From the NCBI GenBank assembly GCA_013306675.1, contig JABLUY010000121.1, positions 1 to 64,000 of the forward strand: a stretch of 64,000 nt of DNA, given 5' to 3'. The stretch is from Thraustochytrium sp. TN22. Taxonomy: Eukaryota > Sar > Bigyra > Thraustochytrida > Thraustochytriidae. Positions 11,572 to 21,329 of this stretch are shown here, in pieces. Under the pieces are notes generated by a model. The model worked only from the letters and a program-made list of their open reading frames with translations, was not told where the DNA came from and did not search any database. Numbering within the stretch: the first letter of the stretch is position 1; each line of letters starts with the position of its first letter. A program made the translations under genes and the position numbers.

Positions 11572-12592
11572 ATGGAGCCGCCCGCCGCGCGCGGGTGCGG
11601 GCCCGGCGGCGCGCCGGCCGCGCCCGCGGCGGGCGCGGCGGGCGCGGCGCCGTCGGGGCCGCAAGCGGCGGCATGGCGGCCGCCCGCGACGCCCGCGGGC
11701 GCGGTCTGCGGCCTCGTGCCGCACGCGCAGGGCGCCTTTCGCGGCTGCGCGCGCCGCGCGTCGGCGCCCGTGCCGACGGCCTCCGCTGACCCTGTCGCCG
11801 GCGCCGAGGGCGCGGCGCACTCGGCTGCCGACGACGCGGACATGCTCGACTCGGACGGCGAGGACGCCGTCGTGGGCTTCGCGCCGCCCGCGCGCCGGTA
11901 TGCACCGCAAATGCAGCACGCGCAAAACTTGCAGCACATGCAGCAGTCGCAGCAGCTGCAACTGCATTTTCAGCAGCAGCAGCAGCAGCAGCAGTTTTGC
12001 AACAACAGCGCTTGCAGCACATGGGCTGGCGAGGCGATGCGTCGGGCGACCTGGGTATCGTGGACGATGACGACGAGGACGACGACTTTGGATTCGAAGA
12101 CGAGGACGAGGAAGAGGAGCTCTCCATGGCATTCGGCGGGCCGCACGTGGAGCGGCCGCTGAGTGGGCGGAGCAGCGCCGGCGACGGCCGACACCTGTCG
12201 CCGAGCCGCCCGAGCAACCCCATGGCGCAGATGCTGGCCGTGGATCGCGCGCAGCGCTCGCTTGCCCCCACGCCGCAGCACCATCTTCACCAGCAGCAGC
12301 TGACGCTCGCAATTCCGCAGGGCGTGGGCCTGCGGCCGATCCAGACGCAGAGCCCGGGGGGAAACAATACTTCATGGAGTCCGCGCGCGCGAGCTGCGGC
12401 GTCGCGGTCGCCATTTCCCGGGGTAATTGGTGCCAAGCGCGCCGGCGACGCATCGCCACTTCCCGCAGGCAGCGCGATGGCGGACCTCTTCTCACCGCGC
12501 AAGATGAAGCGGCTTTCTATGCTGGACGCCGGCCGCAGCAACAGCATCAGCAGCCACAGCAGCTTCGGCAGCCTGGGCAGCGCGAGTCAACT

Positions 12593-12624
<32 letters not shown>

Positions 12625-13022
12625 TCCAATTCCACCAACAGCAGCAGAACCAGACAGGCGCCGACGCGTGGGCACGGCCTGGCTCTGCGTACCACGCGCG
12701 GTCGTGGTCGAATGCCTCGCCCTCGCTGGTGCGATCGAGCAGCGCGCGCAGCATCAATACCGCGCGTCGTGACGTCTCCGACGAGGCTTCCGTGTACGGA
12801 TCGGACGTGTCCATGATGGACGAGAGCTGCTCGGAGCTTCTCTTCACGCCGCGAGAACGCGCTGACCGCAGCCGCACCTTTAGCATGCATTCGCAATCGC
12901 CCTCGCCGCGGCCGCCCAGCTCGCTGGGGTTCGCGCCTGCGGCACGTCCGCCCTCGGTCGCGTCGCGGTCCATCGATGGTCTTTCGCCGCTGCGCGACGT
13001 CATGCGGCAAGTTGGACTGTGA
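11572..13022 (+). CDS. Hypothetical polyQ/Ser-rich protein (one frame break)
   Basis: Not recognised. From ATG 11572 the protein begins MEPPAARGCGPGG, an Ala/Pro/Gly-rich region. It continues with the acidic DADMLDSDGEDAVVGF and a Gln-rich stretch (QMQHAQNLQHMQQSQQLQL) ending in eight Gln encoded by CAG. The reading frame then changes. The downstream frame continues with QQQRLQHMGWRGD, an acidic patch (DDDDEDDDFGFEDEDEEEE) and a Ser-rich region with SPRKMKRLSML. A second Gln run and basic/Ser motifs (RSNSISSHSSFGSLGS; SRSIDGLSPLRDVMRQVGL at the end) follow. One base missing from the TTTT run near 11995-11998 would restore a single frame with a continuous Gln-rich linker. Composition suggests a nuclear or signalling scaffold with many potential phosphosites, but no domain is identifiable. 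Confidence 0.6.
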
Positions 13023-13388
13023 TTGCGCGTGTGGCGATGGCAAGGTTTTTTGCCGTCTTACCTCTCGTTCTCGACTCCTCCGCGTTGTCCCCGTCTCATG
13101 TACTTTTGCTTCCCGTTCCTTTCATGATGATGATAGATACCAGCACGACCTTGGCTCCCCCCCCTTTTATGAGAAATTGCCTGCTCTCGCATCGGTTTGG
13201 TTGATTTGGTTCTGACAAGACCATGATCATTTGTCAAGACAAGCGTCACGGTGCCCTGCATCCGACTTTCGAAAGGCTGCTTCTGTCAGTGATACTTCGG
13301 CTCGCGTGCGCGAACCCAAAAGAAAGCAGAACACTGGCGAAGATTGGCTACAGAAGTTGATAGTACGTCTCCACAACACTTTGTTATA
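13023..13388. other. Gap between convergent genes
   Basis: Lies between the stop codons of the polyQ gene (+) and the oxidosqualene cyclase gene (-). It is AT-richer than its neighbours, consistent with two overlapping 3' untranslated regions. No other structure seen. Confidence 0.5.
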
Positions 13389-16115
13389 TCACTCCTGGTG
13401 CTTCTGCATGACGATGGAGTAGCGCGCGAGGGCCCACATGGGAAAGACGTTGCGGTAAGCGGTGTAGGTAATGGCGCAGGATTTGTTGAAGACACCGGAG
13501 ATGAGCTCTTGGGCCCAGTCACCATCAGGGAGCTGGCGCTGGCGGAGGAAGGCGCTGCACCGGAAGGCGGCAGTCTTGAGCTTGGCGGCGAAGGCGGCGT
13601 GCTCGGGGTTGCCGGAGTCGTTGAGGAATTGGAAGGCGCGCACGAAGGCGAGGAGGGCCCAGGCCGTGTTAACGACCTGACTGCCCTCGGGGCTGGGCTC
13701 CCACTCGGTGGTGGCGCAGGCCTTCACGGACTCGCCAAGGCCACCGTCGACGGGATCCTGCTTGGAGAAGAGGTAGTCGCAGCCCTTGATGATGGCCTGC
13801 GTGGCAGAGGCGCGCTCCTTGGGCGAAAGACGGTCGCCGAGGGTGTCGAGCGCGCAGACGAGGCCCTCGATGCCAAACCAGGCGCCGTAGGTGAAGCAGA
13901 CGGCCCAGGAGCCGTACCAGGCGCCGGTGGGGCGCTGCACGGAGACGATGAAGCCGACGCCCTTGGCGGCGGAGACCAGGGCGCGCTCGTGCCAGGTAGA
14001 GTCCGGGAAACGCTTGGCGAACTCGCAGAGCGCCTGAACGGCGGCGGAGGAGCATTCCACGTAGGAGTAGTCGATCATGATGTCGCCAAAGACCTGGGCC
14101 GGGTTGAGGAGTTCGTACCAGTTGTAGCCGCGGTTGAGCTCGTAGGAAGCCCAGCCGTTGTCGGTCTGGGTGTTCTGGAGCTCGACGATGATGGAGACGG
14201 CCTGCTCGAGGCGTTCCTGCGGGATGTGGTGGAGGTTCTTGTCATCCTTGAAGTCGGGAAAGGTGCTGAGCAGGAGGGCGGCGCGCAGGCCCTCGGCAGT
14301 ACAGTCGGAGATGGGCCAGCCGTGGTCGCGGGAGCTAAAGGGCCAGCCGCCGGTGGACTTGTCGCGGAAGTAGGTGTGGCGCTCCCAGACGTCCTCGCGC
14401 ACCTGCATGTCGTCAACGAACTTGGAGCACTTGACAAGGCTGGTGTACATCTTCTGGCGGTCGGCGTCGGTGATGATGGACTGGTCGGCCTTGCCCTTGG
14501 AGGCGATGACGGCGTTGGCGAAGGCGTGGGTGGCGAAGCAGGTGTCCCAGAAGATGGAACCGTTGTAGCCCTGCATCTTGAGGCCGTCCTCGGCGAGCCA
14601 GAGGTAGTCGTCCATGCGGGCGACGTGGCGCAAGAAGTTGGGGTGGTCGGCGCCCCAGCGCGCGTAGGTGGCGACGATGTGGAAGGCCTTGTTGACCGGG
14701 CCGATGTCGATCCAGTTGGTATGAACGTCCTCGGCGTGGACGTAGTCGTTGGCGAAGCTGATACCGCGGCGGCGCAGCGCGTCGAGCGGGTAGTGCAGGA
14801 GCGCGCGCACCCAGGGGTGCTCGATGGTGTTGTGCAGCACGTGGTTGGCGGCCGTCATGATCCAGCTCTGCGGGTTGTACAGGTCGAGCGGCGAGACGCA
14901 CTCGCGCACCGAAAAGGCGCCCCAGCGAATGGAGCGGTAGGGCTGCGCGAAGAGCTCCTCGCGCAGCTGGGCCACGAGCGGGTCGGTCTCGGCGTCCTCG
15001 TAGACCCAGCGCGCGCCGAAGAGCGCGCTCATGGGCAGGTACACCATGCGGCAGTGGCACCACATGCGGCCCGGGTGAAACGGGAACCAGTAGGGCAGCA
15101 GCCAGAGCTCGGGGGGCGTCGGGTTGACGCCCTCCCAGTCGTAGGCCCCGAGGATGGCAAGCCAGAACTTGGCCCACTGCGGCGCAGCCACGGCGCCGCC
15201 GTGCTCCTTGATGAAAGCGCGGCCGCGCTCGGCGCGCGGGTCGTCGCGCGCGAGGCCCAGCAAGCGCGCCGCCGCGTAGTTGAGCGAGCTACCGAAGACG
15301 GTGCTGTGGCCCTCGATGTGCAGCCCCCAGCCGCCGTCCACGGCCTGCTGCTGGTTCATGATGTAGCGAAGCATGGCGTCGCGGCGCGCCTTGCCGAGGT
15401 CGATGCCCGTCACGTAGGCGGCAATGACCATGCCGGGCAGGAGAAACATGGGGCCGGCGTAGTCGCCCGCCCAAAAGCCCTCGTCCGTCTGCAGCCGCGT
15501 GTAGAAGACGGCGCCGCGCGCCGCCGCTGTGGCGGCCTTCTCGGGCTCCGAGGCGCCCTCCTCGGCGGCCGCCTGCTGCTTGCCGGCCGCGCCGGCGGCG
15601 GCGGCCGTGGCGTCGCCGCCGTCGCGCCGCAGCATGAGGTCGCGGAAGACGAAGTCGGCCGCGTTCGAGTTCTTCTCGCGGTCGAAGGGGAACTCGCGGC
15701 ACTTGTCCTCGGCGCCCGGCAGCCAGGTGGAGCGCCCCAGGCCACCGCCCACGATCTCCAGCTCGGACCCCTTGGGCGGCTTGCCCGTGCGGTACTCCCA
15801 CTCGCCGTCATCCTCCCGCACGGGCAGCTTGAGCTGCTCGCGCAGCTTCTCGCGCGCCGCCTTGTTGCGCTTCGCCGTCGCCTCGCGCTCCAGGCGCTGC
15901 TTCTTGGCCGCGCGCCTGTGCTGCACCACGGACACGGCCAGCCACACCAGCACGAGTGCCACGCCCACGCCGCCCGCCACGCTGCGCAGCGCCTCCACGT
16001 CGCCGCGCCTCGCGGCCTCCAGCGCCGCCTGCACGCGCCAGGCCAGCCCGCGCAGCGCGGCCTGCGCCGCGCCGCTCTGCGCGCTCGCCCGGACCTCCTC
16101 CGCCGCGCTCGCCAT
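13389..16115 (-). CDS. Oxidosqualene cyclase, cycloartenol-synthase-like
   Basis: Cyclises 2,3-oxidosqualene to the first sterol, a membrane-associated step of sterol synthesis. The catalytic DCTAE motif is present (Asp about residue 604), preceded by HGWPIS. The His and Ile at these positions correspond to His477 and Ile481 of plant cycloartenol synthase; lanosterol synthases usually have other residues there. QW-type repeats are seen, e.g. DNGWASYEL, TGAWYGSWAVCFTYG and LPDGDWAQE, along with MWCHCRMVYLPMS and VFGDIMIDYSYVECSSA and the C-terminal SGVFNKSCAITYTAYRN. At 908 residues it is about 150 longer than plant enzymes. The extra N-terminus has a transmembrane helix at about 47-64 (GVALVLVWLAVSVV) and a basic segment. 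First in-frame ATG is at 16115. It diverges from the sterol-desaturase-like gene. Cycloartenol versus lanosterol product is inferred from two residues only. Confidence 0.93.
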   Translation of the reverse strand: MASAAEEVRASAQSGAAQAALRGLAWRVQAALEAARRGDVEALRSVAGGVGVALVLVWLAVSVVQHRRAAKKQRLEREATAKRNKAAREKLREQLKLPVREDDGEWEYRTGKPPKGSELEIVGGGLGRSTWLPGAEDKCREFPFDREKNSNAADFVFRDLMLRRDGGDATAAAAGAAGKQQAAAEEGASEPEKAATAAARGAVFYTRLQTDEGFWAGDYAGPMFLLPGMVIAAYVTGIDLGKARRDAMLRYIMNQQQAVDGGWGLHIEGHSTVFGSSLNYAAARLLGLARDDPRAERGRAFIKEHGGAVAAPQWAKFWLAILGAYDWEGVNPTPPELWLLPYWFPFHPGRMWCHCRMVYLPMSALFGARWVYEDAETDPLVAQLREELFAQPYRSIRWGAFSVRECVSPLDLYNPQSWIMTAANHVLHNTIEHPWVRALLHYPLDALRRRGISFANDYVHAEDVHTNWIDIGPVNKAFHIVATYARWGADHPNFLRHVARMDDYLWLAEDGLKMQGYNGSIFWDTCFATHAFANAVIASKGKADQSIITDADRQKMYTSLVKCSKFVDDMQVREDVWERHTYFRDKSTGGWPFSSRDHGWPISDCTAEGLRAALLLSTFPDFKDDKNLHHIPQERLEQAVSIIVELQNTQTDNGWASYELNRGYNWYELLNPAQVFGDIMIDYSYVECSSAAVQALCEFAKRFPDSTWHERALVSAAKGVGFIVSVQRPTGAWYGSWAVCFTYGAWFGIEGLVCALDTLGDRLSPKERASATQAIIKGCDYLFSKQDPVDGGLGESVKACATTEWEPSPEGSQVVNTAWALLAFVRAFQFLNDSGNPEHAAFAAKLKTAAFRCSAFLRQRQLPDGDWAQELISGVFNKSCAITYTAYRNVFPMWALARYSIVMQKHQE

Positions 16116-16873
16116 CCTGCCGCCGCGCTCCGACTCGCCGTGGAGGGAGGCTGGCTGGCTGTTGGTTTGTCCACTCTGTCGCCGGCGACTCGCCGCCGCC
16201 GCTCGCGCCGCCACGCTCGGCGCCGTACGCCGCCACGATGACGACAAAATGCACTGCTCGCCCTCGTGGCACAGACACAGCGTAACGTTAGTAGTACAGA
16301 CTACAGTGCGTGCTCGACTTGGACCGACCTCCTCCCCTCCACAATCTTGATCGCGCTATCGTCTTGCTCGCGCGCGCTTGCGACGGGCTGCCTGCTGGAA
16401 CCAAGCGCCGCGTCAGCGCGACTTGATCCCATCCATCGCGATGGCTCTCGGGCCACTGCTGCCGGCGCACGCGATGCAACGCATCGCATCGCATCCCATC
16501 CCATCCCATCGCATCGCGTCGAACCCAAGCAGTGATCGCGCTGCCATCATCGCCAGTGCTCCGCAGACGCTCCGGCCGAGTCCGGCGCTCGGTGTGCGAC
16601 GGGGTCGCCGCCGACCGCGCGCCGGTGTGCGCCGGTCCGGCTGCTGTGGGACCTCCGCGGAAATCCTCGACGCCCGAGGATATCCGCGCCAGGGCGCGTC
16701 ACTGATGGCGCCAACAGCTCGCGGCCTCGCGCCGACCCGACCCGCGAGGCCTGCCTCGCGCCCGCCGTCCGTCGCGCCTCCGCTCTCTCTCGAGGCTCGC
16801 ACGCTCGCTCGCTCGCGCGGGCCGGCCGATGGTGGATCGATCGGTCGTGCGTCCCGGACAGACAGGCTGCCTA

Positions 16874-16904
<31 letters not shown>

Positions 16905-17319
16905 CTCGGAAGCGGCCGCCTCGGGCAGGCTGTAGTACGGCGAGAGCTGCTGCTGGCTGTTGTCCAACTAACTTTTACTACTCTAGCTAGCTAGCTGGCT
17001 GGCTGGAGCCTGGAATCCCTGTTGAACGCAGGCCGCCACTGGCAGTCAAGAGCCGCGGAGGCCGAGTTGCACTTGGCAAAGCGCGACTTGCACTCGGCGC
17101 GTGCTGCGCTTCGGCGGCGACGGAGGCCGGAGGCGTCGCGGCGCGCTCGGTCGTTCGTTCACTCATTCATTCACTCAATCGCCGATCGATCAATCAATCC
17201 CTGCATCCATCGGTCGGTCGGTCGATCGATCGATCGATCAGCCTCGCCCTCGCTCGCTCGCTCGCTCGCCCGCTCGCTCGCTCGCTCGCTCGGTGCGGTC
17301 GGCGAGGCAGACAAGCAGG
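16116..17319. other. Divergent intergenic region of the sterol genes, with simple repeats
   Basis: A 1.2-kb gap that must hold the promoters of both the oxidosqualene cyclase (-) and the sterol-desaturase-like enzyme (+). Simple repeats seen: (GCATC/CCATC)n at about 16483-16518, (GGCA)n at about 16878-16902, CTAGCTAG near 16982-16992, GATCGATC near 17222-17240 and (CTCG)n at about 17249-17291 just before the plus-strand start. No coding potential is supported. Confidence 0.55.
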
Positions 17320-18345
17320 ATGAACAGCAGCGATGTGGGCGGCAGCGCGCTGCTGCGACTGACGGCGCGCAACCAGGAGGCGGTGGCGCCGCTGGCCGTA
17401 CTGGCGGTCTGCAGCGCGCTGCTCTTCCTGGGCGGTTTGGCGGGCACGAGCAAGAAGGGCCCCAACGAGCAGGTCAAGTACATCTCCGTCGGCATCTCGC
17501 TCGTGAGTGCGGCGTACTGCTTCTATCACATCATGGACAAGCTGGCGCGCCATAGCAAGTCGGCGTGGCCCGACCCGTTTGGACTCTATTGCGGCCTGGG
17601 CGCCGTGGTGATCGCGCAAATCTGCCTCATCTCGTACCAGTACGTGCGCCGCCTCGTCGTGGGCGAGAACGCCATGGTGAACCCGCGTATCCAGGTCAAG
17701 CCGACCCCGTACGAGCGCACCTTCTGGGGCGACGTGCGCCACCACGCGTCCAACCCGGAGGCCTTTCTGCTCATGGGGCCCTACCTTTCGCTCACCTGGA
17801 TGTTCCGCCTCATGCCGGAGTCCTACTACGACTATGACGCGCCCATCACCTGGTCCAACGTGCTGCTGCAGCTGCTCATTGTCGACCTCTTCACCTTCAC
17901 CTACCACGTGCTGGAGCATGCCCTGCCGGAGTTCTACAAGGTCTCGCACAAGCCGCACCACCGTTTCGTGAACCCGCAGCTCTTCAATGCATTCGACGGC
18001 TCCACCGCTGACACCATCACGCTCATCCTCTTTCCCCTCTTCACCACCGCGCAGATTATGCATGTGAGCAACTGGGACTACATCGCCTTTGGCGTCGTCT
18101 ACAGCACCCACTTTATGCTGATCCACTCCGAGTACCTCAATCCCTTCGACTGGATCCTCAAGTACTTTTTCGTCAACGTGCCTGAGGACCACCACGTGCA
18201 CCACGCCACCTTCATCTTCAACTTTGGCCATTTCTTCACCATCTACGACCGCCTCTCCAAGACCTACCGCGAGGGCCGCAACTTCAAGGGCTTCAACTCC
18301 TTCCCGGCCGCCGCCGAGGCCGCGTCCAAGGCCAAGGCTCTCTAG
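17320..18345 (+). CDS. Fatty acid hydroxylase/sterol desaturase superfamily enzyme
   Basis: A 341-residue membrane di-iron oxygenase. The histidine boxes of the superfamily are present: HVLEH (about 196-200), HKPHH (about 210-214) and HHVHH (about 291-295), with further His in STHFMLIHSEY. Hydrophobic segments lie at about 22-42 (VAPLAVLAVCSALLFLGGLA), about 90-108, 145-160, 180-195 and around the region after the second box. The superfamily includes sterol C-5 desaturase, sterol C-4 methyl oxidase and cholesterol 25-hydroxylase, all of which act in the ER membrane using O2 and electrons from cytochrome b5. The subfamily cannot be fixed from the sequence alone. ATG at 17320 follows a (CTCG)n leader. 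Its neighbours, oxidosqualene cyclase upstream and HMG-CoA reductase downstream, favour a sterol substrate. Confidence 0.85.
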   Translation: MNSSDVGGSALLRLTARNQEAVAPLAVLAVCSALLFLGGLAGTSKKGPNEQVKYISVGISLVSAAYCFYHIMDKLARHSKSAWPDPFGLYCGLGAVVIAQICLISYQYVRRLVVGENAMVNPRIQVKPTPYERTFWGDVRHHASNPEAFLLMGPYLSLTWMFRLMPESYYDYDAPITWSNVLLQLLIVDLFTFTYHVLEHALPEFYKVSHKPHHRFVNPQLFNAFDGSTADTITLILFPLFTTAQIMHVSNWDYIAFGVVYSTHFMLIHSEYLNPFDWILKYFFVNVPEDHHVHHATFIFNFGHFFTIYDRLSKTYREGRNFKGFNSFPAAAEAASKAKAL

Positions 18346-19086
18346 AGCTAGAGCTAGCTCAGTCCTGGTAGCAGAGAGAGATGAGATCTATCTCTCCAGC
18401 CTGACTGATGAGGAGAGACGAGTCCCTGGAGATGACCAATGTACAACCACGCCTGTTTTCTTTTCTTCTTTCTTTCCCGCGACTTGAATGCCCGTGAAGT
18501 GATGCCGCGTTTGCGCACTGCTGAGCCGGGCAAAGCTGCTGGCCAAGCTTGTGCTCCGAGCCACAGTGTTGTGAAGGTCTCCAAGCTTGAGCTCCGACCC
18601 AAGCCTCATGGCCGTGCTGTGAGGAGGTCATGCGCAGGTCGAGCTCCAAGCCAAGTCTTATGACAGTGCTTTGCCAAGGTCATGCGCAGGTCTCCCTCAC
18701 TCCGCGCGTGCCTGCCACCTGGCAAGCGCGTTTGTCCTTCCTTTCCAGCCAACTTGCTAGCTAACTTAGCTGCCTCAAGGCACTGCACTGCACTGGACTG
18801 CACTGCTGTCTCGCGGTGCTCGGCGAGTCGTGACTACGCAGCTGCTGGCGTCGTCGTCATCAATGCGCGATCAAGGGAACAGCGGGCGCCGCTGCGTCGT
18901 CTTGCGCTTGCGAAGCACGGACTCCGACTCCGCGCAGAGTCGCAGACAAACCCTGTGAGAGCGCGCGCGCGGAAGCAGCAAGCAGCACGGCACGGCACGG
19001 CACGGCGCGGCGCGGCGCGGCAGAGCAAGGCGGAGCGAAGCGCGGCGCGGGTCGACGGCGCTCAGCAAAGCTGCCGCAGGGCGAGG
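18346..19086. other. Intergenic region upstream of HMG-CoA reductase
   Basis: Begins with AGAGCTAGAGCTAGCTC just after the stop of the sterol-desaturase-like gene. Between about 18530 and 18700 there are imperfect direct repeats built on CCAAGCTTGAGCTCCGA and GGTCATGCGCAGGTC. The HMG-CoA reductase frame is open from an ATG at 18682, but the extra residues are low-complexity and unlike any reductase. Confidence 0.45.
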
Positions 19087-20406
19087 ATGATGCTGCGGCA
19101 GACCATGGGCGCGGTGGCGCGGCGCAGCGCGCGCGCGGCGACGACGACGCAGGGCGCCGGCGCCGCGTGCCGGCTCAAGTCGTCGTCGGCGGCGAGCGAC
19201 GTGGACATTGACAGCGTGCCGCACCACAAGCTGGAGGCCGTGCTGGGCGACCCGCTGCTGGCGGCGCAGACGCGCAAGAAGAAGTTGCTCGGCGACGCGC
19301 CGGGGCTGCCGGTGACCGGGTCGGAGTTCGACGCGGCGGCGTTCTACGATCAGATCCAGGGCGCCAACTGCGAGAACGTGGTGGGCTTTCTGCCCATCCC
19401 GGTCGGCGTGGTGGGCCCGGTCGTGGTGAACGACGAGGAGCTCTACGTGCCCATGGCCACCACCGAGGGCGCCCTGCTGGCGTCCACGAACCGCGGCGCG
19501 CGCGCCATCCGCGAGGCCGGCGGCTGCCAGGCGCGTGTGGTGCGCGAGGGCATGACCCGGTCGCCCTGCCTCGGCTTCGAGACCGCCGTGCAGGCCGCCG
19601 AGTTCTCGCAGTGGATCCGCGAGGAGGAGACCCTGCAGAAGCTCAAGGACCTCTTCGCCACCACGACCAACTTTGGCAAGCTCAAGAGCGTCACGCCCAC
19701 GGTGGCCGGCCGCTATGTCTACATGCGCTTCGAGGCCATGACCGGCGATGCCATGGGCATGAACATGGTTGGCAAGGGCGTCAACCGCGTCGTGGAGGAG
19801 CTTGTGCAGAGCACGCCGGCGCGCCTCATCTCGCTCTCCTCGAACATGTGCACCGACAAGAAGCCCAGCTCGCTCAACTGGACCCAGGGCCGCGGCAAGT
19901 CCGTCGTCTGCGAGGCCGTGCTCTCCGGCGAGATCGTGCAGAAGGTCCTCAAGACCACCGTTGAGGACCTCGCCAAGCTCAACATCGCCAAGAACCTCGT
20001 CGGCTCTGCGCTCGCCGGCTCGATCGGTGGCAACAACGCCCACGCCGCCAACGTCGTCACGGCCATATTCCTCGCCACCGGCCAGGATCCGGCCCAGAAC
20101 GTCGAGTCCTCCAACTGCATGACGTTGCTCGAGCCCACGAACGGCGGCAAGGACCTCCACGTCTCCGTGACCATGCCCAGCATCGAGTGCGGCACCGTCG
20201 GCGGCGGCACCACGCTGCCCGCCCAGCGCCAGGCCCTCGAGGTCCTCAAGGTCGCTGGCGCCTCGCGCGAGAACCCGGGCCAGAACGCGCGCCGTCTCTC
20301 CGAGATCATCGCCGCCACCGTCCTTGCCGGCGAGCTCTCCCTCAACGCCGCTCTCTCCTCCAACCACCTCATCTCTGCCCACCTCGACCTCAACCGCAAG
20401 AAGTAA
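19087..20406 (+). CDS. HMG-CoA reductase, class I, soluble catalytic form
   Basis: Makes mevalonate from HMG-CoA with two NADPH, the committed step to isoprenoids and sterols. Class I motifs appear in order: ENVVGFLPIPVGVVGP, TTEGALLASTNRG (catalytic Glu about 127), DAMGMNMVGKG, NMCTDKKPSSLNW (catalytic Lys), GGNNAHAANVVTAIFLATGQ followed by DPAQ (catalytic Asp), GTVGGGTTLPAQ and a C-terminal NHLISAHLDLNRKK (catalytic His). At 439 residues it is catalytic domain only. No multi-helix sterol-sensing membrane region precedes it. The N-terminus MMLRQTMGAVARRSARAATT is basic, Ser/Ala/Thr-rich and lacks acidic residues, like a mitochondrial presequence. An in-frame ATG at 18682 would add 135 low-complexity residues but no membrane helices. 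Trypanosomatid reductases are also soluble and mitochondrial. Confidence 0.95.
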   Translation: MMLRQTMGAVARRSARAATTTQGAGAACRLKSSSAASDVDIDSVPHHKLEAVLGDPLLAAQTRKKKLLGDAPGLPVTGSEFDAAAFYDQIQGANCENVVGFLPIPVGVVGPVVVNDEELYVPMATTEGALLASTNRGARAIREAGGCQARVVREGMTRSPCLGFETAVQAAEFSQWIREEETLQKLKDLFATTTNFGKLKSVTPTVAGRYVYMRFEAMTGDAMGMNMVGKGVNRVVEELVQSTPARLISLSSNMCTDKKPSSLNWTQGRGKSVVCEAVLSGEIVQKVLKTTVEDLAKLNIAKNLVGSALAGSIGGNNAHAANVVTAIFLATGQDPAQNVESSNCMTLLEPTNGGKDLHVSVTMPSIECGTVGGGTTLPAQRQALEVLKVAGASRENPGQNARRLSEIIAATVLAGELSLNAALSSNHLISAHLDLNRKK

Positions 20407-20680
20407 GAAATACCTTCTTGCGCTCTGTGTGTCTGTCTGTGCGTGTGTGCCGTGCTGCCCTGCACATAGATCTCCGTCGAGTCCATCATGCAAAGCTCTG
20501 GCTCTGGACGACAAGTATTCTACGTCCTACTTACTTACTTTGCGCCGGCGTGCGCGCCCGTGTTCTCCATCCTTGCATGTGGCGCGCAACAAAAGAACGC
20601 AACTTGCCCTTTGTTCGAGTCGTGTCCTGCTTGCTGTCCCGAGATCCCGTATGATGCTAATGCCGAGATCCATTATGATG

Positions 20681-21145
20681 CTGATGCTGCTCCATGTCTT
20701 TCCAGTGCTCGCTCTCTGGTTTCCGCTCGTTCGCTTTGTCTGATTCAAGGTTTGTTTGGCACAAGTATTTCAGCGTCTGATGCTGATGCTGCCCATTGAT
20801 CGAATGCTTGCCGTTGCTTGTCTCTGATGCTGCTCCATGTCTCTCCAGTGCTCGCTCTCTGGTTTCCGCTCGTTCGCTTTGTCTGATTCAAGGTTTGCTT
20901 GGCACAAGTATTTCAGCGTCTGATGCTGATGCTGCCCATTGATCGAATGCTTGCCGTTGCTTGTCTCTGATGCTGCGCCATGATGTCTCTCCAGTGCTCG
21001 CTCTTCGCGATCTGGTTGCCGTTCAAGCGCTTTGTCCGATGCTGATGCTGCCCATTGATCGAATGCTACCCGTTGCTTGTCTGATGCTGCGCCATGTCTT
21101 TCCAGTGCTCGCTCTTCGCGACCTGGTTGCCGTTCGAGCGCTCGT
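20681..21145. repeat. Tandem repeat, units of about 142, 144, 114 and 65 bp
   Basis: Units start with CTGATGCTGC at 20681, 20823, 20967 and 21081. The first two are nearly identical and contain CAGTGCTCGCTCTCTGG and CCCATTGATCGAATGC. The third is shortened and the fourth is partial. The array lies between the HMG-CoA reductase stop and the TPR gene start, filling most of that gap. Confidence 0.85.
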
Positions 21146-21329
21146 ACTGGAAGTTCAAGTTCAACCCCAAGCCTGCCAGAACGTGAACGAGAGCGCGCTC
21201 GCGCCGCGACGCTGGTCGCCGGCGGCGCGGCGGCACGGGGCGCTTCGAGCAAGGCAAGCGCAGCGCTGCGCTGCACGGCGCTGCGCTGCGCAGAACCGAG
21301 TCGAGCCGGGTCGGGCCGCGCTCGGGACG

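Noticed and set aside
13344-16241. A 965-codon plus-strand frame across the oxidosqualene cyclase gene
   Set aside because: It is the antisense shadow of a gene with clear catalytic motifs; high GC3 keeps the reverse frame open.
18682-19086. Longer start for HMG-CoA reductase
   Set aside because: The extra 135 residues are Arg/Ala low-complexity and unlike any reductase N-terminus, with no membrane helices.
18871-20514. A 547-codon minus-strand frame opposite HMG-CoA reductase
   Set aside because: Antisense shadow with no motif; the plus strand is unambiguous.
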